DNA from: Myceligenerans pegani
GTDB taxonomy: Bacteria > Actinomycetota > Actinomycetes > Actinomycetales > Cellulomonadaceae
Length of the DNA: 64,000 nucleotides
NCBI RefSeq assembly: GCF_014892515.1
Contig: NZ_JADBGR010000068.1
Span: 1 to 64,000 of the forward strand
Direction: 5' to 3'
Shown: piece after piece, positions 43,251 through 51,517 of the stretch
Position numbering within the stretch: the stretch's first letter is position 1
Layout: each line of letters opens with the position of its first letter
Program-made: the position numbers and the translations under genes
Notes under the pieces: model-generated
Databases searched by the model: none
Told to the model about the DNA's origin: nothing
Seen by the model: the letters and a program-made list of their open reading frames with translations, nothing else

Positions 43251-44639
43251 TCAGCGGGCCGAGAGCTCCCCGTCCTCCGCGACGCTCACCGGGATGGCGT
43301 CGCTCCACACGAACCGCGGTGCGGCGCTCGCCGGATCGAGCACCGTCATGACCCGGGCCGTGTAATCGCCCTCCGGGATCGGGGCCCCGGCGCCTTCCGC
43401 GGTGCGCCGGCAGGAGTTCATCGGGTACGAGTACGCGTAACCCCACCCGTCCCCGCCGGTCACCGGATCCAGCGTGGGACCGGGATACCCGTGCCCGACC
43501 AGCACGCCCTCGTCGAACAGGATGATCGTCGGAGGCGCGTACGGGAGGTCCGGGTCACGGTCGCCGTCCGTCAGCGTCACCGGGATCTGCCAGCGCCCGA
43601 GGATCGTCGTCACGGCGACGTCGTGCAGGTCGAACGTCCATCGCTCGTCGGCGGAGGACTCGGCCAGCACGGTCTCCTCGGACGCCAGGCAGCCGACGCC
43701 GGACCAGGTGAGCCAGTCCGGCTTGAACTCGTCCCAGTACACTTCCGGGTCCACCGACGGCCCGCCGCCGACCGGGCCGCCGGCCCCGTCGGCGGTCTCG
43801 AGCTCCACCGGCTCGCTGAGGTACAGGGCGGAGTCCGCCCCGTGCGCCCGCACGGCCACCCGGACCTCGAACCGCCCCGCCTCGCGCACGTGCTGGTACC
43901 GGTCCTCGTCCCAGGGTTCGTCGGCACCTTCCGTGGGCAGGCAGCCCGTGACCGGCTCCGCACGAACCGGCCCCCACCACTCCCCCATGTCGGCCTCGGC
44001 GATCCCGTAGTTCCCCTCGCTCGAGAAGTCCCAGCCCAGGTCCACCACCGTCCCGTCCTGCGACCAGACGAGGAACGGCTCCTGGACCGCGTCACCGATC
44101 GCCTCGCCGGAGATCGTGGCCGGGACCCACCAGCCTTCCCGCTCCCGGTAGGCGGCGGGCTCGCCTGCCATGTCGACCTGCAAACCGGCGACCCCCGTGG
44201 GCTCCGCGACGTCCTCCAGTTCCGCGACGGACATCCCGCAGTAGGCCCCGCTCCCCTCCCAGCCGTCGGGCACGTACCCGTCCTGGTACTCGACGGTCAC
44301 CCCGTCCGGGATCTCGCCCTCGGCCCGGTCCGGGCCGGGGCTGACCACCGGCGGCGCGGTGCTCGGGTCGCCCGGCAGCGGCGCCGGCTCACCCTGGATC
44401 CACTCGGCGGCCTGCGATCCGGTCACCGCCAGCACGCCCGCCAGGGCGAGCGCGGCGGCGGTCCCGCCGGCCTTGGCGACGCGGCGACGCCGCACCCGGC
44501 CCCGCAGGGTCGGCAGCCCTTCGGCGAGCGCGGCCTGCCCCTCCGGGCGGACGCCCGCGCCGTGATCCCGCAGGAGGCCCGACAGCGCGGCGCCCTCGTC
44601 GGGTGTGGCCCACTCGTCGTTCGTGGTGGTGGCGCTCAT
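43251..44639 (-). CDS. Membrane-anchored extracytoplasmic protein, partner of the sigma factor
   Basis: The 462-residue protein has a cytoplasmic N-terminus of about 55 residues, one membrane helix (AKAGGTAAALALAGVLAVTGSQAA) and a large extracytoplasmic part rich in acidic and aromatic residues, with several Cys (GAYCGMS, TGCLPTEG, VGCLASEE, NSCRR) that could form disulfides. Strand-rich, repeated modules (YLSEPVELETADG) suggest immunoglobulin-like folds. It is coupled by ATGA to the upstream ECF sigma gene. The position is that of an anti-sigma factor, yet no zinc-binding anti-sigma motif (HxxxCxxC) is visible in the cytoplasmic part. No characterised family was recognised. Confidence 0.75.
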   Translation of the reverse strand: MSATTTNDEWATPDEGAALSGLLRDHGAGVRPEGQAALAEGLPTLRGRVRRRRVAKAGGTAAALALAGVLAVTGSQAAEWIQGEPAPLPGDPSTAPPVVSPGPDRAEGEIPDGVTVEYQDGYVPDGWEGSGAYCGMSVAELEDVAEPTGVAGLQVDMAGEPAAYREREGWWVPATISGEAIGDAVQEPFLVWSQDGTVVDLGWDFSSEGNYGIAEADMGEWWGPVRAEPVTGCLPTEGADEPWDEDRYQHVREAGRFEVRVAVRAHGADSALYLSEPVELETADGAGGPVGGGPSVDPEVYWDEFKPDWLTWSGVGCLASEETVLAESSADERWTFDLHDVAVTTILGRWQIPVTLTDGDRDPDLPYAPPTIILFDEGVLVGHGYPGPTLDPVTGGDGWGYAYSYPMNSCRRTAEGAGAPIPEGDYTARVMTVLDPASAAPRFVWSDAIPVSVAEDGELSAR

Positions 44640-45274
44640 CGTGCGCTCCCTCCTTCCAGGGCGGCGTTCGTGCTGATCGTGCTGATCCGTCGCGTGCCGG
44701 GCGCGGTCGCCCGTCCCGGACCGGTCTCGCCGTCCGGCCCGCCGCCGCTGCCGAGCAGCTCCCGCAGCACGGGCATCGCGGCGTGCAGATGCCGTTTCAC
44801 CGTTCCTTCGGTGACGCCGAGCTCCGCCGCGATCTGCGGCACCGTCAGGTCCTCGTAGTAGCGCAGCACCACGCACGCCCGCCGCCGGGGTGTGAGCTGC
44901 TTCAGCGCGGCGCGCACGTCGGCGCGCGCGGCGGCCGGGACGTCCGCGCCCCGCACGCTCGCGTCCGCAGCCAGGAGATGGTGCACGCCGAACCACCTGC
45001 GCCGGCGGCGGTACCCGTCCAGGAAGAGGGTCATGATCGTGCGCCGCACGTAGCCCTCGACGTTCTCCACCGGCGAGCCCACGTCCAGCGTCGCCATCCC
45101 GCCCGTGCCCGCCTGCCGCGGCCGCCGGAACTTCGAGTACACCTTGACCAGGGCGTCCTGGACCAGGTCCTCGGCCTCGCGGCGGTCCCCGACCAGCATG
45201 TAGGCGTGACTCACCAGCGCCCCGCCCCGGTGGGTGACCAGTTCGGTCAGTTCGGCGTCCCACCCCGCCGTCAT
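44636..45274 (-). CDS. ECF/SigE-like RNA polymerase sigma factor
   Basis: This sigma factor of about 212 residues belongs to the SigE-like (SigL/ECF41-neighbouring, SigE of Streptomyces type) group. Region 2 is LVTHRGGALVSHAYMLVGDRREAEDLVQDALVKVYSKF, and region 4 is LTPRRRACVVLRYYEDLTVPQIAAELGVTEGTVKRHLHAAM. The ATG at 45274 has GGAG six bases upstream and gives a normal N-terminus; an ATG at 45337 would add a basic tail. Its stop overlaps the start of the membrane-anchored gene, so the latter probably regulates it or is its main target. The signal sensed is unknown. Confidence 0.9.
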   Translation of the reverse strand: MTAGWDAELTELVTHRGGALVSHAYMLVGDRREAEDLVQDALVKVYSKFRRPRQAGTGGMATLDVGSPVENVEGYVRRTIMTLFLDGYRRRRRWFGVHHLLAADASVRGADVPAAARADVRAALKQLTPRRRACVVLRYYEDLTVPQIAAELGVTEGTVKRHLHAAMPVLRELLGSGGGPDGETGPGRATAPGTRRISTISTNAALEGGSAR

Positions 45275-45402
45275 GGCCGGCTCCGCATGCTCATCACGTC
45301 TCCCGGGTCCCGGCGCGGGCCTCTCCCGCGCCTCCACCCGCCATGACGCTCCGCGGGGCCGGAACCGTTGACGCTACCGTGCCGGTTGCGAGGACGCCCC
45401 GG

Positions 45403-46023
45403 CTACAGATCCAGCTCCGACCGCTTGAACTTCTCCCGCAGGAACCGGCCGTGGTCGTCCAGGGCGTCCAGCGCGCGGGAGTACACCGCGTCGCGGATCC
45501 GGCCCGCCTCCTCGGCCAGCAGCTCGAGCTGTGCCACCAGCTCACGCTGCGGACTCGTGCCGCCCCGCACCTCGACGCGCACGCGTCGGGGCAGGTCGAG
45601 GTAGCGCCGCAGCGACGTCGGCAGGTAGTCCCCGACGATGGACTCGACGAGGTACCGCTGCTCCGGCGCCCCGGCGAGTTCGTCCCACCGGGCGACGATC
45701 TCGTCCAGGGCGACCAGCAGCCGGTCGGCGGGCTCCCGCGTCCCGGGTTCCAGTCGCGCGGCGGCTCGCCGGATCTTGGCGACGCCCTGTTCCACCTCCT
45801 GGGCCGGCGCTCCCGCACCCAGCGTGACCGTCAGTGGCGGTTCCCCCGGCATGACGAGCGCGCCCACGGCGTACGCCCCCGCCACCACCGCGAGCCAGAA
45901 CTCGCCCAGTCCGACGGTGAGCTGCGCGGCGACCGCGCCGACGCCCAGTGCGGTCCCCGCGAGGTTCTTCCTCGAGCCCACGTACCGGCCCACAGGGCCG
46001 TCCATGAACTTACTGGTAGCCAC
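45403..46023 (-). CDS. Membrane protein of the TelA operon, function unknown
   Basis: The 206-residue protein has two membrane helices (about residues 20-60) and a helical cytoplasmic domain rich in charged residues (EVEQGVAKIRRAAARL, RRYLDLPRRVRVEVRGG). It resembles proteins often found beside toxic-anion-resistance (TelA) genes. The GTG has AGGAG upstream and overlaps the end of the VWA gene by 14 bases, so it is the last gene of that operon. No enzymatic motif is visible. Confidence 0.7.
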   Translation of the reverse strand: MATSKFMDGPVGRYVGSRKNLAGTALGVGAVAAQLTVGLGEFWLAVVAGAYAVGALVMPGEPPLTVTLGAGAPAQEVEQGVAKIRRAAARLEPGTREPADRLLVALDEIVARWDELAGAPEQRYLVESIVGDYLPTSLRRYLDLPRRVRVEVRGGTSPQRELVAQLELLAEEAGRIRDAVYSRALDALDDHGRFLREKFKRSELDL

Positions 46024-47608
46024 GGATCTCCTGGAACGCTCCGGCGAGATCTCCGTTCAGCGCGTCGAACACCTGGCCGCCGCTCAACTCGGCGACGCGC
46101 GTCAGCTCGTCCACGTCGCCGTCGCCGAACAGCACGACGAACACCGGGATGCCCCGCGCGTCCGGTCCGAGCCCCGCGTAGTAGTACTCGAAGTCCGCCG
46201 CGTCCGAACCGTTGGCGTTCTCGCCGTCGGTCATGAGCACGATGGAGACGAACGTGTCGGGCCGTTCGGCGCGCTGCGCGACGGCGACCTCGTAGGCCTC
46301 CCGGAGCGAGTCGTAGATCGCCGTGCCACCCTCGGCGTGCAGGCCGTCCGTCACCGACCGGATCTCCTCCAGCGCCCCGCTCTTGTCCGTCTCCGGCACG
46401 TCCACCACGGTGGGCGCACCGGGCACGTCGTCGAACGGCAGCAACGTGATCCGCTCACGGACGCGGAACTGGTTGAAGGAGCCGGTCGTCGACGTGTCGG
46501 CCCCGGACAGGCCGGACAGCGACGCCTTGAGCGCGTCGATCCGCTCGCCCGCCATCGAGCCGGACGTGTCGAGCACGAACACCGACTGGGACGGTGCCCG
46601 GACCGTGTCGAGGTACGTGGAGATCAGCGCGTTGGCGACGTCGATCGTGCCCGGGAACGGTGTCTCGAACAGGACCTCGTCACCGAACACGCCGCCCGTG
46701 TCGACGCCCGGTACGGCGGGCCGGCGGTGCACCTCGCGCACGATCCGCTCCTGCACCTCGGGCGTGGTGAGCCAGTCGGTGAGCGCGTCGAACTTCTCCT
46801 TCTTCCCGGTCGCGCTCTGCAGCAGCGTGAGCGGGTAGTCGGAGGTGACGACCCCGTCCGACGGCGTCACGATCGTGGCGGGCGCCCCACCCAGCTCGAG
46901 GCCCATGAGCACGGACTCGTAGTTGATCAGGCCGTCGACCGTGTCCGGCTCCGAGACCACCTTCTCGGCCAGCCAGCCGGAGGACCCCGCCGTCAGCTTC
47001 TGCGCCGAGAAGAACTTCGTCATCTCCGGCGTGACCGACTCGATGTCGCGTTCCTGGAGCGCCGTCCCCGTCCCGGACAGCGCGGTCGCCACCGCGACCA
47101 GGGCGCTGAACCCGGAGTTCGACGCCGCCGGGTTCGTCATGCCGTACGTGAAGTCCCCCGCCGCGGCCGCCTCGGCCAGCTCGGCCCAGGTCGGCGGCTC
47201 GGCGTCCCAGCCGAGCCGCTCCGCGACGTCGGAGCGCAGTCCCAGCACGACCGGCGAGCTCATGATCCGGACGCTCTCCGAGATCTCCTGGCCCGCGCCG
47301 GGCAGCAGGGAGAGGTACCGGTTGTTGGGGAACCAGGTCGCGTCGTACCTCCCGGCGGCTCCACCGGACGCGACCAGTTCGGTTCCCTCCAGCGTGCCGG
47401 TGTACTCGAACACCACCTTCACGCCCGTCTCCTCGGCGGCGTCCTCCAGGATCGGGACCATGTCCTTGACCTCGCTGCCCGCGAGGATCCGGAGGGTGTC
47501 CGGGCCGTCCGGCAACGCGCCGTCGTCGGCCCCGGGGACGCAGCCGGCGAGGAACAACGTCGCGGAGACGACGGCGGCGATCCCCGCCGGGAGACTCCCT
47601 CGCCTCAT
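46010..47608 (-). CDS. Lipoprotein: substrate-binding-protein-like domain fused to VWA domain
   Basis: The 532-residue protein starts with a lipoprotein signal (basic start, hydrophobic core, lipobox LAGC at about residue 22). Residues about 40-300 resemble an extracellular solute-binding domain (DTLRILAGSEVKDMVPILEDAAEETGVKVVF, PTWAELAEAA). The C-terminal VWA domain (about 340-530) has an intact MIDAS: FVLDTSGSMAGERI, a Thr in the middle, and VLMTDGEN. The protein is probably attached to the outer face of the membrane and binds a ligand and a protein partner. It overlaps the TelA gene by ATGA, and with 48830-49993 makes two binding-protein-like genes in one operon. Confidence 0.85.
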   Translation of the reverse strand: MRRGSLPAGIAAVVSATLFLAGCVPGADDGALPDGPDTLRILAGSEVKDMVPILEDAAEETGVKVVFEYTGTLEGTELVASGGAAGRYDATWFPNNRYLSLLPGAGQEISESVRIMSSPVVLGLRSDVAERLGWDAEPPTWAELAEAAAAGDFTYGMTNPAASNSGFSALVAVATALSGTGTALQERDIESVTPEMTKFFSAQKLTAGSSGWLAEKVVSEPDTVDGLINYESVLMGLELGGAPATIVTPSDGVVTSDYPLTLLQSATGKKEKFDALTDWLTTPEVQERIVREVHRRPAVPGVDTGGVFGDEVLFETPFPGTIDVANALISTYLDTVRAPSQSVFVLDTSGSMAGERIDALKASLSGLSGADTSTTGSFNQFRVRERITLLPFDDVPGAPTVVDVPETDKSGALEEIRSVTDGLHAEGGTAIYDSLREAYEVAVAQRAERPDTFVSIVLMTDGENANGSDAADFEYYYAGLGPDARGIPVFVVLFGDGDVDELTRVAELSGGQVFDALNGDLAGAFQEIRGYQ

Positions 47609-48795
47609 GCCTGGCCCTCCGGCTTCGCCCGCTCGAGGTACGCCGACGCCTCGTCGAGGCGCTGCCGCAGGGCGGTCACGGTCTGCCCCATCGTCTCGAC
47701 GGCCTTCGCCTTGTAGCCGTCGACGGCGTCGATGGTCTCGTAGATGTTCGTGAACGCCGTCTCCAGCGCCTGGACGCTCACGCTCGGGTTCGTGGCCTGC
47801 TCGGCCACCCGCGCCGAGTTCTGCTTCAGCATCTCGGAGGTCGCCACGATGATGTTCGACGTCGTGCTGCTGAGCGCGTCGATCTGGTCGAGGACGAGCT
47901 TCTGGTTCGCGAGCGCCTGCGCCACGATCACCGCGGTGCGCAGCGCGGAGACCGTGGTCGTCGTCGCGCGTTCGACGCCCTTGACGAGTTCGGCGTTGTT
48001 CTTGCGGACGACGTCGAGGGCCATGTACCCCTGGGCGGAGACCGCGAGCTGGGTGAGCAGGTCCTGGTGCTTCTGGCGGACCTCGAAGAGGACGTCGGAG
48101 GTGAACGCGTCGGCCTTCTCGGGGTCGACGGCGCGGATGCGCGCGATCTCGTCGACGAGCGCCGTGTCGAGCGCGGCGGTCAGGGTCGCGTACTCCTGCA
48201 GCTTGGTCATCGTCTCCCAGAGCCGCGCCTTCTCGCCCTCGACCGCGGCGTTGTCCTTGAGCAGGGTGTCGGAGCCGCTCTGCAGCGCGCGGATGATCCG
48301 GTCGAGCTGGCCCTGGGCGGAGACGTAGCGGGCGAAGTAGCTCTGGAGCTGCTTGCGGAACGGCAGCAGGTCGCGCAGGAACTTGCCGAAGCCGCCGTCG
48401 GCGGCCTTGGCCGGGTCGAGCTCCTCGACGGTGAGCCGGAGTTCCACGAGTGACGTGGCGACCCGGCGCTGCGGATCGGTCTCGGTGCCCCGGCCCTGGG
48501 CCGCTTCCAGCGCGGCCACGGGGCGTTCGAGCATGCGGCTGGTCACCGAGGCGGCGGCGCGGATGTCGTCGCGGCCCATGGCCGAGACGTCCTTGACCCT
48601 CGCGGCGAAGTCCGGGTCCCGCGGGTCGAGGCCCGTCAGCCCGCTGACGAACGTGCTCGCCCGTTCGGCGAGTTCGGCACGGCGCCCGGCCTCGAGCGGG
48701 ACGACGGCCCCGGCCTGCTCGGGCTCGACCGGCGCGACGGCGGCCGGGGGTTCCAGTACCAGCGGCGCGGGCTCGGGGGAACTGCTGTCGTTCAT
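47605..48795 (-). CDS. Toxic anion resistance protein, TelA family
   Basis: This 396-residue cytoplasmic protein is of the TelA/YceH family. It is almost wholly helical with coiled-coil parts, containing the characteristic FGKFLRDLLPFRKQLQSYFARYVSAQGQLDRII and LDVVRKNNAELVKGVERATTTTVSALRTAVIVAQALANQKLVLDQI. TelA proteins are linked to tellurite and other stress tolerance, with an unclear mechanism. The ATG has GGAGGA five bases upstream. It sits second in a four-gene operon with two binding-protein-like genes and a membrane protein. Confidence 0.93.
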   Translation of the reverse strand: MNDSSSPEPAPLVLEPPAAVAPVEPEQAGAVVPLEAGRRAELAERASTFVSGLTGLDPRDPDFAARVKDVSAMGRDDIRAAASVTSRMLERPVAALEAAQGRGTETDPQRRVATSLVELRLTVEELDPAKAADGGFGKFLRDLLPFRKQLQSYFARYVSAQGQLDRIIRALQSGSDTLLKDNAAVEGEKARLWETMTKLQEYATLTAALDTALVDEIARIRAVDPEKADAFTSDVLFEVRQKHQDLLTQLAVSAQGYMALDVVRKNNAELVKGVERATTTTVSALRTAVIVAQALANQKLVLDQIDALSSTTSNIIVATSEMLKQNSARVAEQATNPSVSVQALETAFTNIYETIDAVDGYKAKAVETMGQTVTALRQRLDEASAYLERAKPEGQA

Positions 48796-48829
48796 CGTGG
48801 TCCTCCGGGGGTGCCGGCAGTGCGTCCGG

Positions 48830-49993
48830 TCATTGATCGGCGGTGGGGTGCTCGGTCGGCGCGGACGTGTCGTACCGCTCGGCGATCTCCTGGATCATTC
48901 CCTCGAGCGACTCGTAGGCGGGCGGTTCGACGACGTCGACGGGCGCGGGCGGGACGGGAACCCCGCTCTCCTCGAGGACGGAGGTGAACACGGCGGCGTC
49001 GTTCGGCCGGAAGCCGTACGCCGCCTCCAGGCGGGCCAGCGCGTCGTCGTCGGTCAGCAGCCTGCCGACCTGGTCGCCGGCGTCGGTCAGCGAGACCAGC
49101 GAGTGCTTGGACAGGATCGTCGGCGCGGGATAGAGCAGGACCATGTCGTCGGTGATCGCCGCCGCGGTGGCCTCGTTGAGCTGCCGGCCGAGGAACTGCG
49201 CCTCGTAGGCCATCACGAGCGGCTTGGAGCCGATGCCCTGGCTGAGGTAGTCCTCGAACGGCGACTCCGAGCTGTCCGCGGAGTAGCCCTGCTTGAGGAA
49301 GAGGGCGGACATCTCGTCCAGCACCTCGTCCTGCTGCCGCGCGCCGCTCACGATGTTGTCGCCGTTCGCCACGTACGAGGCGATGGCGAGGTACATCGCC
49401 GCGGAGTTGGAGGTGCGGATGTCGGTGCTGGAGATGAGGATCGAGCGCGAGCTCGGGTAGGCGTCGTCGGCGCCCTCCAGCTGGTTCCAGCGGGTGTCGT
49501 CCGCGACCAGCTCGAGGTAGGCGTGCATGTCGAGGGTCCACATCCCTGCGTCGGACCGCCTGGCGACGCCCGCCTCCTCGAGCAGTTCGGCGATCGGCTC
49601 GAAGCTGGCCACGACCATCGGCGAGTAGAACGGCGCGTGGACCGTCTCGGCGCCCGTCACCTCGCGCGCCTTGTCGGCGGCGGGGGCGGACGAGGGAAAG
49701 ACGAAGTCGACGCCGTCCAGGTCGACGCTGGTGGCGATCTGCCGCGAGCCCGCCGTGGTGACGCGCACGTCCAGGCCGTGCCTCGCGAACTCCTCCCTGA
49801 CGCGCGGGTCGTCGAAGAAGGGCTTCTTCTCCGAGCCGATCACGCCCGTGACGACCGTGAGGTCGCCGCCGCCCGCCGCGGGGCCGCCCGGGCCTGCCTG
49901 CATGCCACGACCGACGATGATCGCGACGACGATGCCGATCACGAGCACCGTCGCAAGAATCAGCCCAACGGTTCGCCTGGTGGTTGCCGCCAT
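48830..49993 (-). CDS. Membrane-anchored substrate-binding-like protein
   Basis: The 387-residue protein has one N-terminal membrane helix (about residues 9-28), not followed by a lipobox. A periplasmic-binding-protein-like domain follows (VVTGVIGSEKKPFFDDPRV, DLDGVDFVFPSSAPAADK, SNSAAMYLAIASYVANGD). The fold fits type II solute-binding proteins, but there are no ABC permease genes near. It is the first gene of the TelA operon, 34 bases upstream of telA. It may sense an extracellular ligand for the VWA-lipoprotein/TelA system. Confidence 0.78.
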   Translation of the reverse strand: MAATTRRTVGLILATVLVIGIVVAIIVGRGMQAGPGGPAAGGGDLTVVTGVIGSEKKPFFDDPRVREEFARHGLDVRVTTAGSRQIATSVDLDGVDFVFPSSAPAADKAREVTGAETVHAPFYSPMVVASFEPIAELLEEAGVARRSDAGMWTLDMHAYLELVADDTRWNQLEGADDAYPSSRSILISSTDIRTSNSAAMYLAIASYVANGDNIVSGARQQDEVLDEMSALFLKQGYSADSSESPFEDYLSQGIGSKPLVMAYEAQFLGRQLNEATAAAITDDMVLLYPAPTILSKHSLVSLTDAGDQVGRLLTDDDALARLEAAYGFRPNDAAVFTSVLEESGVPVPPAPVDVVEPPAYESLEGMIQEIAERYDTSAPTEHPTADQ

Positions 49994-50136
49994 ACCCCGC
50001 CCCGGATCGTGCCCGGACGTGGTCCGCCGGGCTGCGATCTCACCTTATTTCTGGGCACATGGGGACGGAAGGAAAGTATGGTTGCGCCACGGTGAATTCC
50101 GGGCAACCATCTGGTGCCTCTGACCGGGGAAGTCGC

Positions 50137-50607
50137 TCAGGTCAGTTTCTTCTCCAGGCAGTCCGTGAAGCGGCCGAGCATCGTGGTGGAGACCTCCTGG
50201 ACCAGCCCGCGCCCGATGCTCGCGACCTTGCCGCCGATCTGGAGGTCCGTCGTGACCTCGACGTCGGTCGCCGGGCCGCCGTCCGCCCGGGCTGCCCCGG
50301 GACGGAGTGCGACGACGGCCTCCGCGCCCGCCGTGCCGTTGCCGCGCCTGTCCTTGCCGCGGGCGGAGAGCACCATGCGGCCCGACGAGCCGTCCTTCGC
50401 GAGCGACTTCTCCCGGAACTCGCCCTCGCCCCGGAACGTCAGCGAGATCGGGCCCAGCTTGATCTTCACGCCCCCGGTGAACGCGTCGCCGTCCACCGAC
50501 GTGACCTCGGCGCCGGGAAAGCACTCCGCCACGGACTCGACGTCGTCGAACGCCGCGAACGTGGTGGCCACGTCCGCGGGCACGGTGAAGCGGTGGGTCA
50601 GTTCCAT
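50137..50607 (-). CDS. coxG: CoxG-like SRPBCC protein
   Basis: The 156-residue protein is a SRPBCC-fold CoxG/carbon-monoxide-dehydrogenase-subunit-G type. It starts MELTHRFTVPADVATTFAAFDDVESVAECFPGAEV and includes FTGGVKIKLGPISLTFRGEGEF, typical of the family. CoxG in other bacteria helps recruit CO dehydrogenase to the membrane. There is no C-terminal membrane helix here. The ATG has GGAGGAG seven bases upstream. It is the last gene of the coxS-L-M-G operon, 22 bases after coxM. Confidence 0.88.
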   Translation of the reverse strand: MELTHRFTVPADVATTFAAFDDVESVAECFPGAEVTSVDGDAFTGGVKIKLGPISLTFRGEGEFREKSLAKDGSSGRMVLSARGKDRRGNGTAGAEAVVALRPGAARADGGPATDVEVTTDLQIGGKVASIGRGLVQEVSTTMLGRFTDCLEKKLT

Positions 50608-50629
50608 GGGCGCACTCCTCCGGGTGGCG

Positions 50630-51517
50630 TCACTGCGGGTGTCCCGCCGCCGCGAGCACGGCGCGCCGGGCGAGCACGGTCGCCAGGTGCCGCCGGTAGT
50701 CGGCGTCCCCGTTGAGGTCCGACGGCGGACTGGTGCCGTCGGCTGCGGCGGCGCAGGCCGCGCCCACCGCCTCGGGCGTCGGCGTCACTCCCGCGAGCGC
50801 CTCCTCGACGGCGCGCGCCCGCAGGGGTGTCGGCCCCATGTTGGTCAGGCCGATCCGCGCCTCGGAGATCGTCTTCCCGTCGGCCAGGTGGACGCAGGCC
50901 CCGACGGCGACGACGGGCCACTGCTGGGCGGTGCGCACGAACTTCTGGTAGCCGGCGCCCCAGCCGGGGTGGACGGGGAAGCGGATGGCGACGAGGAGTT
51001 CGTCGTCGCCGACGGCGGTCGTGAACAGGTCCTGGAAGAAGTCCGCGGCGGGCACGACGCGTTCGCCGGAGGGCCCGGCGATGACCATCTCGGCCTCGAG
51101 GGCGAGCGCGACGGCGCCGCAGTCCCCGGCCGGGTCGGCGTGGGCGAGGGATCCGCCGAGGGTCCCCCGGTGCCGGATCTGCGGGTCGCCCACCTCCGCG
51201 ACGGCGTGGTGGAGCAGCGTGAGCTCCTGGCGGATCTCGTCGGAGGCGAGGATCTCGTGGTACGGGGTCATCGCGCCGATCTCGATGGCTCCTCCTCCCC
51301 CGGCGACGGCGCCTCCGCCGCCGATGTCGCGGATGCCGCGCAGGGAGTCGATGCGCCCGAGGTCGACGACGAGGTCGGGCGCGTTCAGCCGCATGCGCAG
51401 GACGGGCAGGAGCGACTGGCCGCCCGCGAGCACCTTGGCGTCGTCGGCCTGTGCGAGGAGCCGGAGGGCTTCGTCGACGCTGGTGGGCCGCGCGTAGTCG
51501 AACGCTGTGGGGATCAT
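50630..51517 (-). CDS. coxM: FAD-binding medium subunit of CO-dehydrogenase-like hydroxylase
   Basis: This 295-residue flavoprotein subunit passes electrons from the Fe-S subunit to FAD. The FAD-binding segment AKVLAGGQSLLPVLRMRL is the family's A-G-G-Q-S motif, and IRHRGTLGGSLAHADPAGD is the second conserved T-L-G-G-x-x motif. The C-terminal CO dehydrogenase flavoprotein domain follows. The ATG overlaps the coxL stop by ATGA and has GGAAGGGAG within coxL. The order S-L-M-G, rather than M-S-L, is typical of form II loci. Confidence 0.92.
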   Translation of the reverse strand: MIPTAFDYARPTSVDEALRLLAQADDAKVLAGGQSLLPVLRMRLNAPDLVVDLGRIDSLRGIRDIGGGGAVAGGGGAIEIGAMTPYHEILASDEIRQELTLLHHAVAEVGDPQIRHRGTLGGSLAHADPAGDCGAVALALEAEMVIAGPSGERVVPAADFFQDLFTTAVGDDELLVAIRFPVHPGWGAGYQKFVRTAQQWPVVAVGACVHLADGKTISEARIGLTNMGPTPLRARAVEEALAGVTPTPEAVGAACAAAADGTSPPSDLNGDADYRRHLATVLARRAVLAAAGHPQ

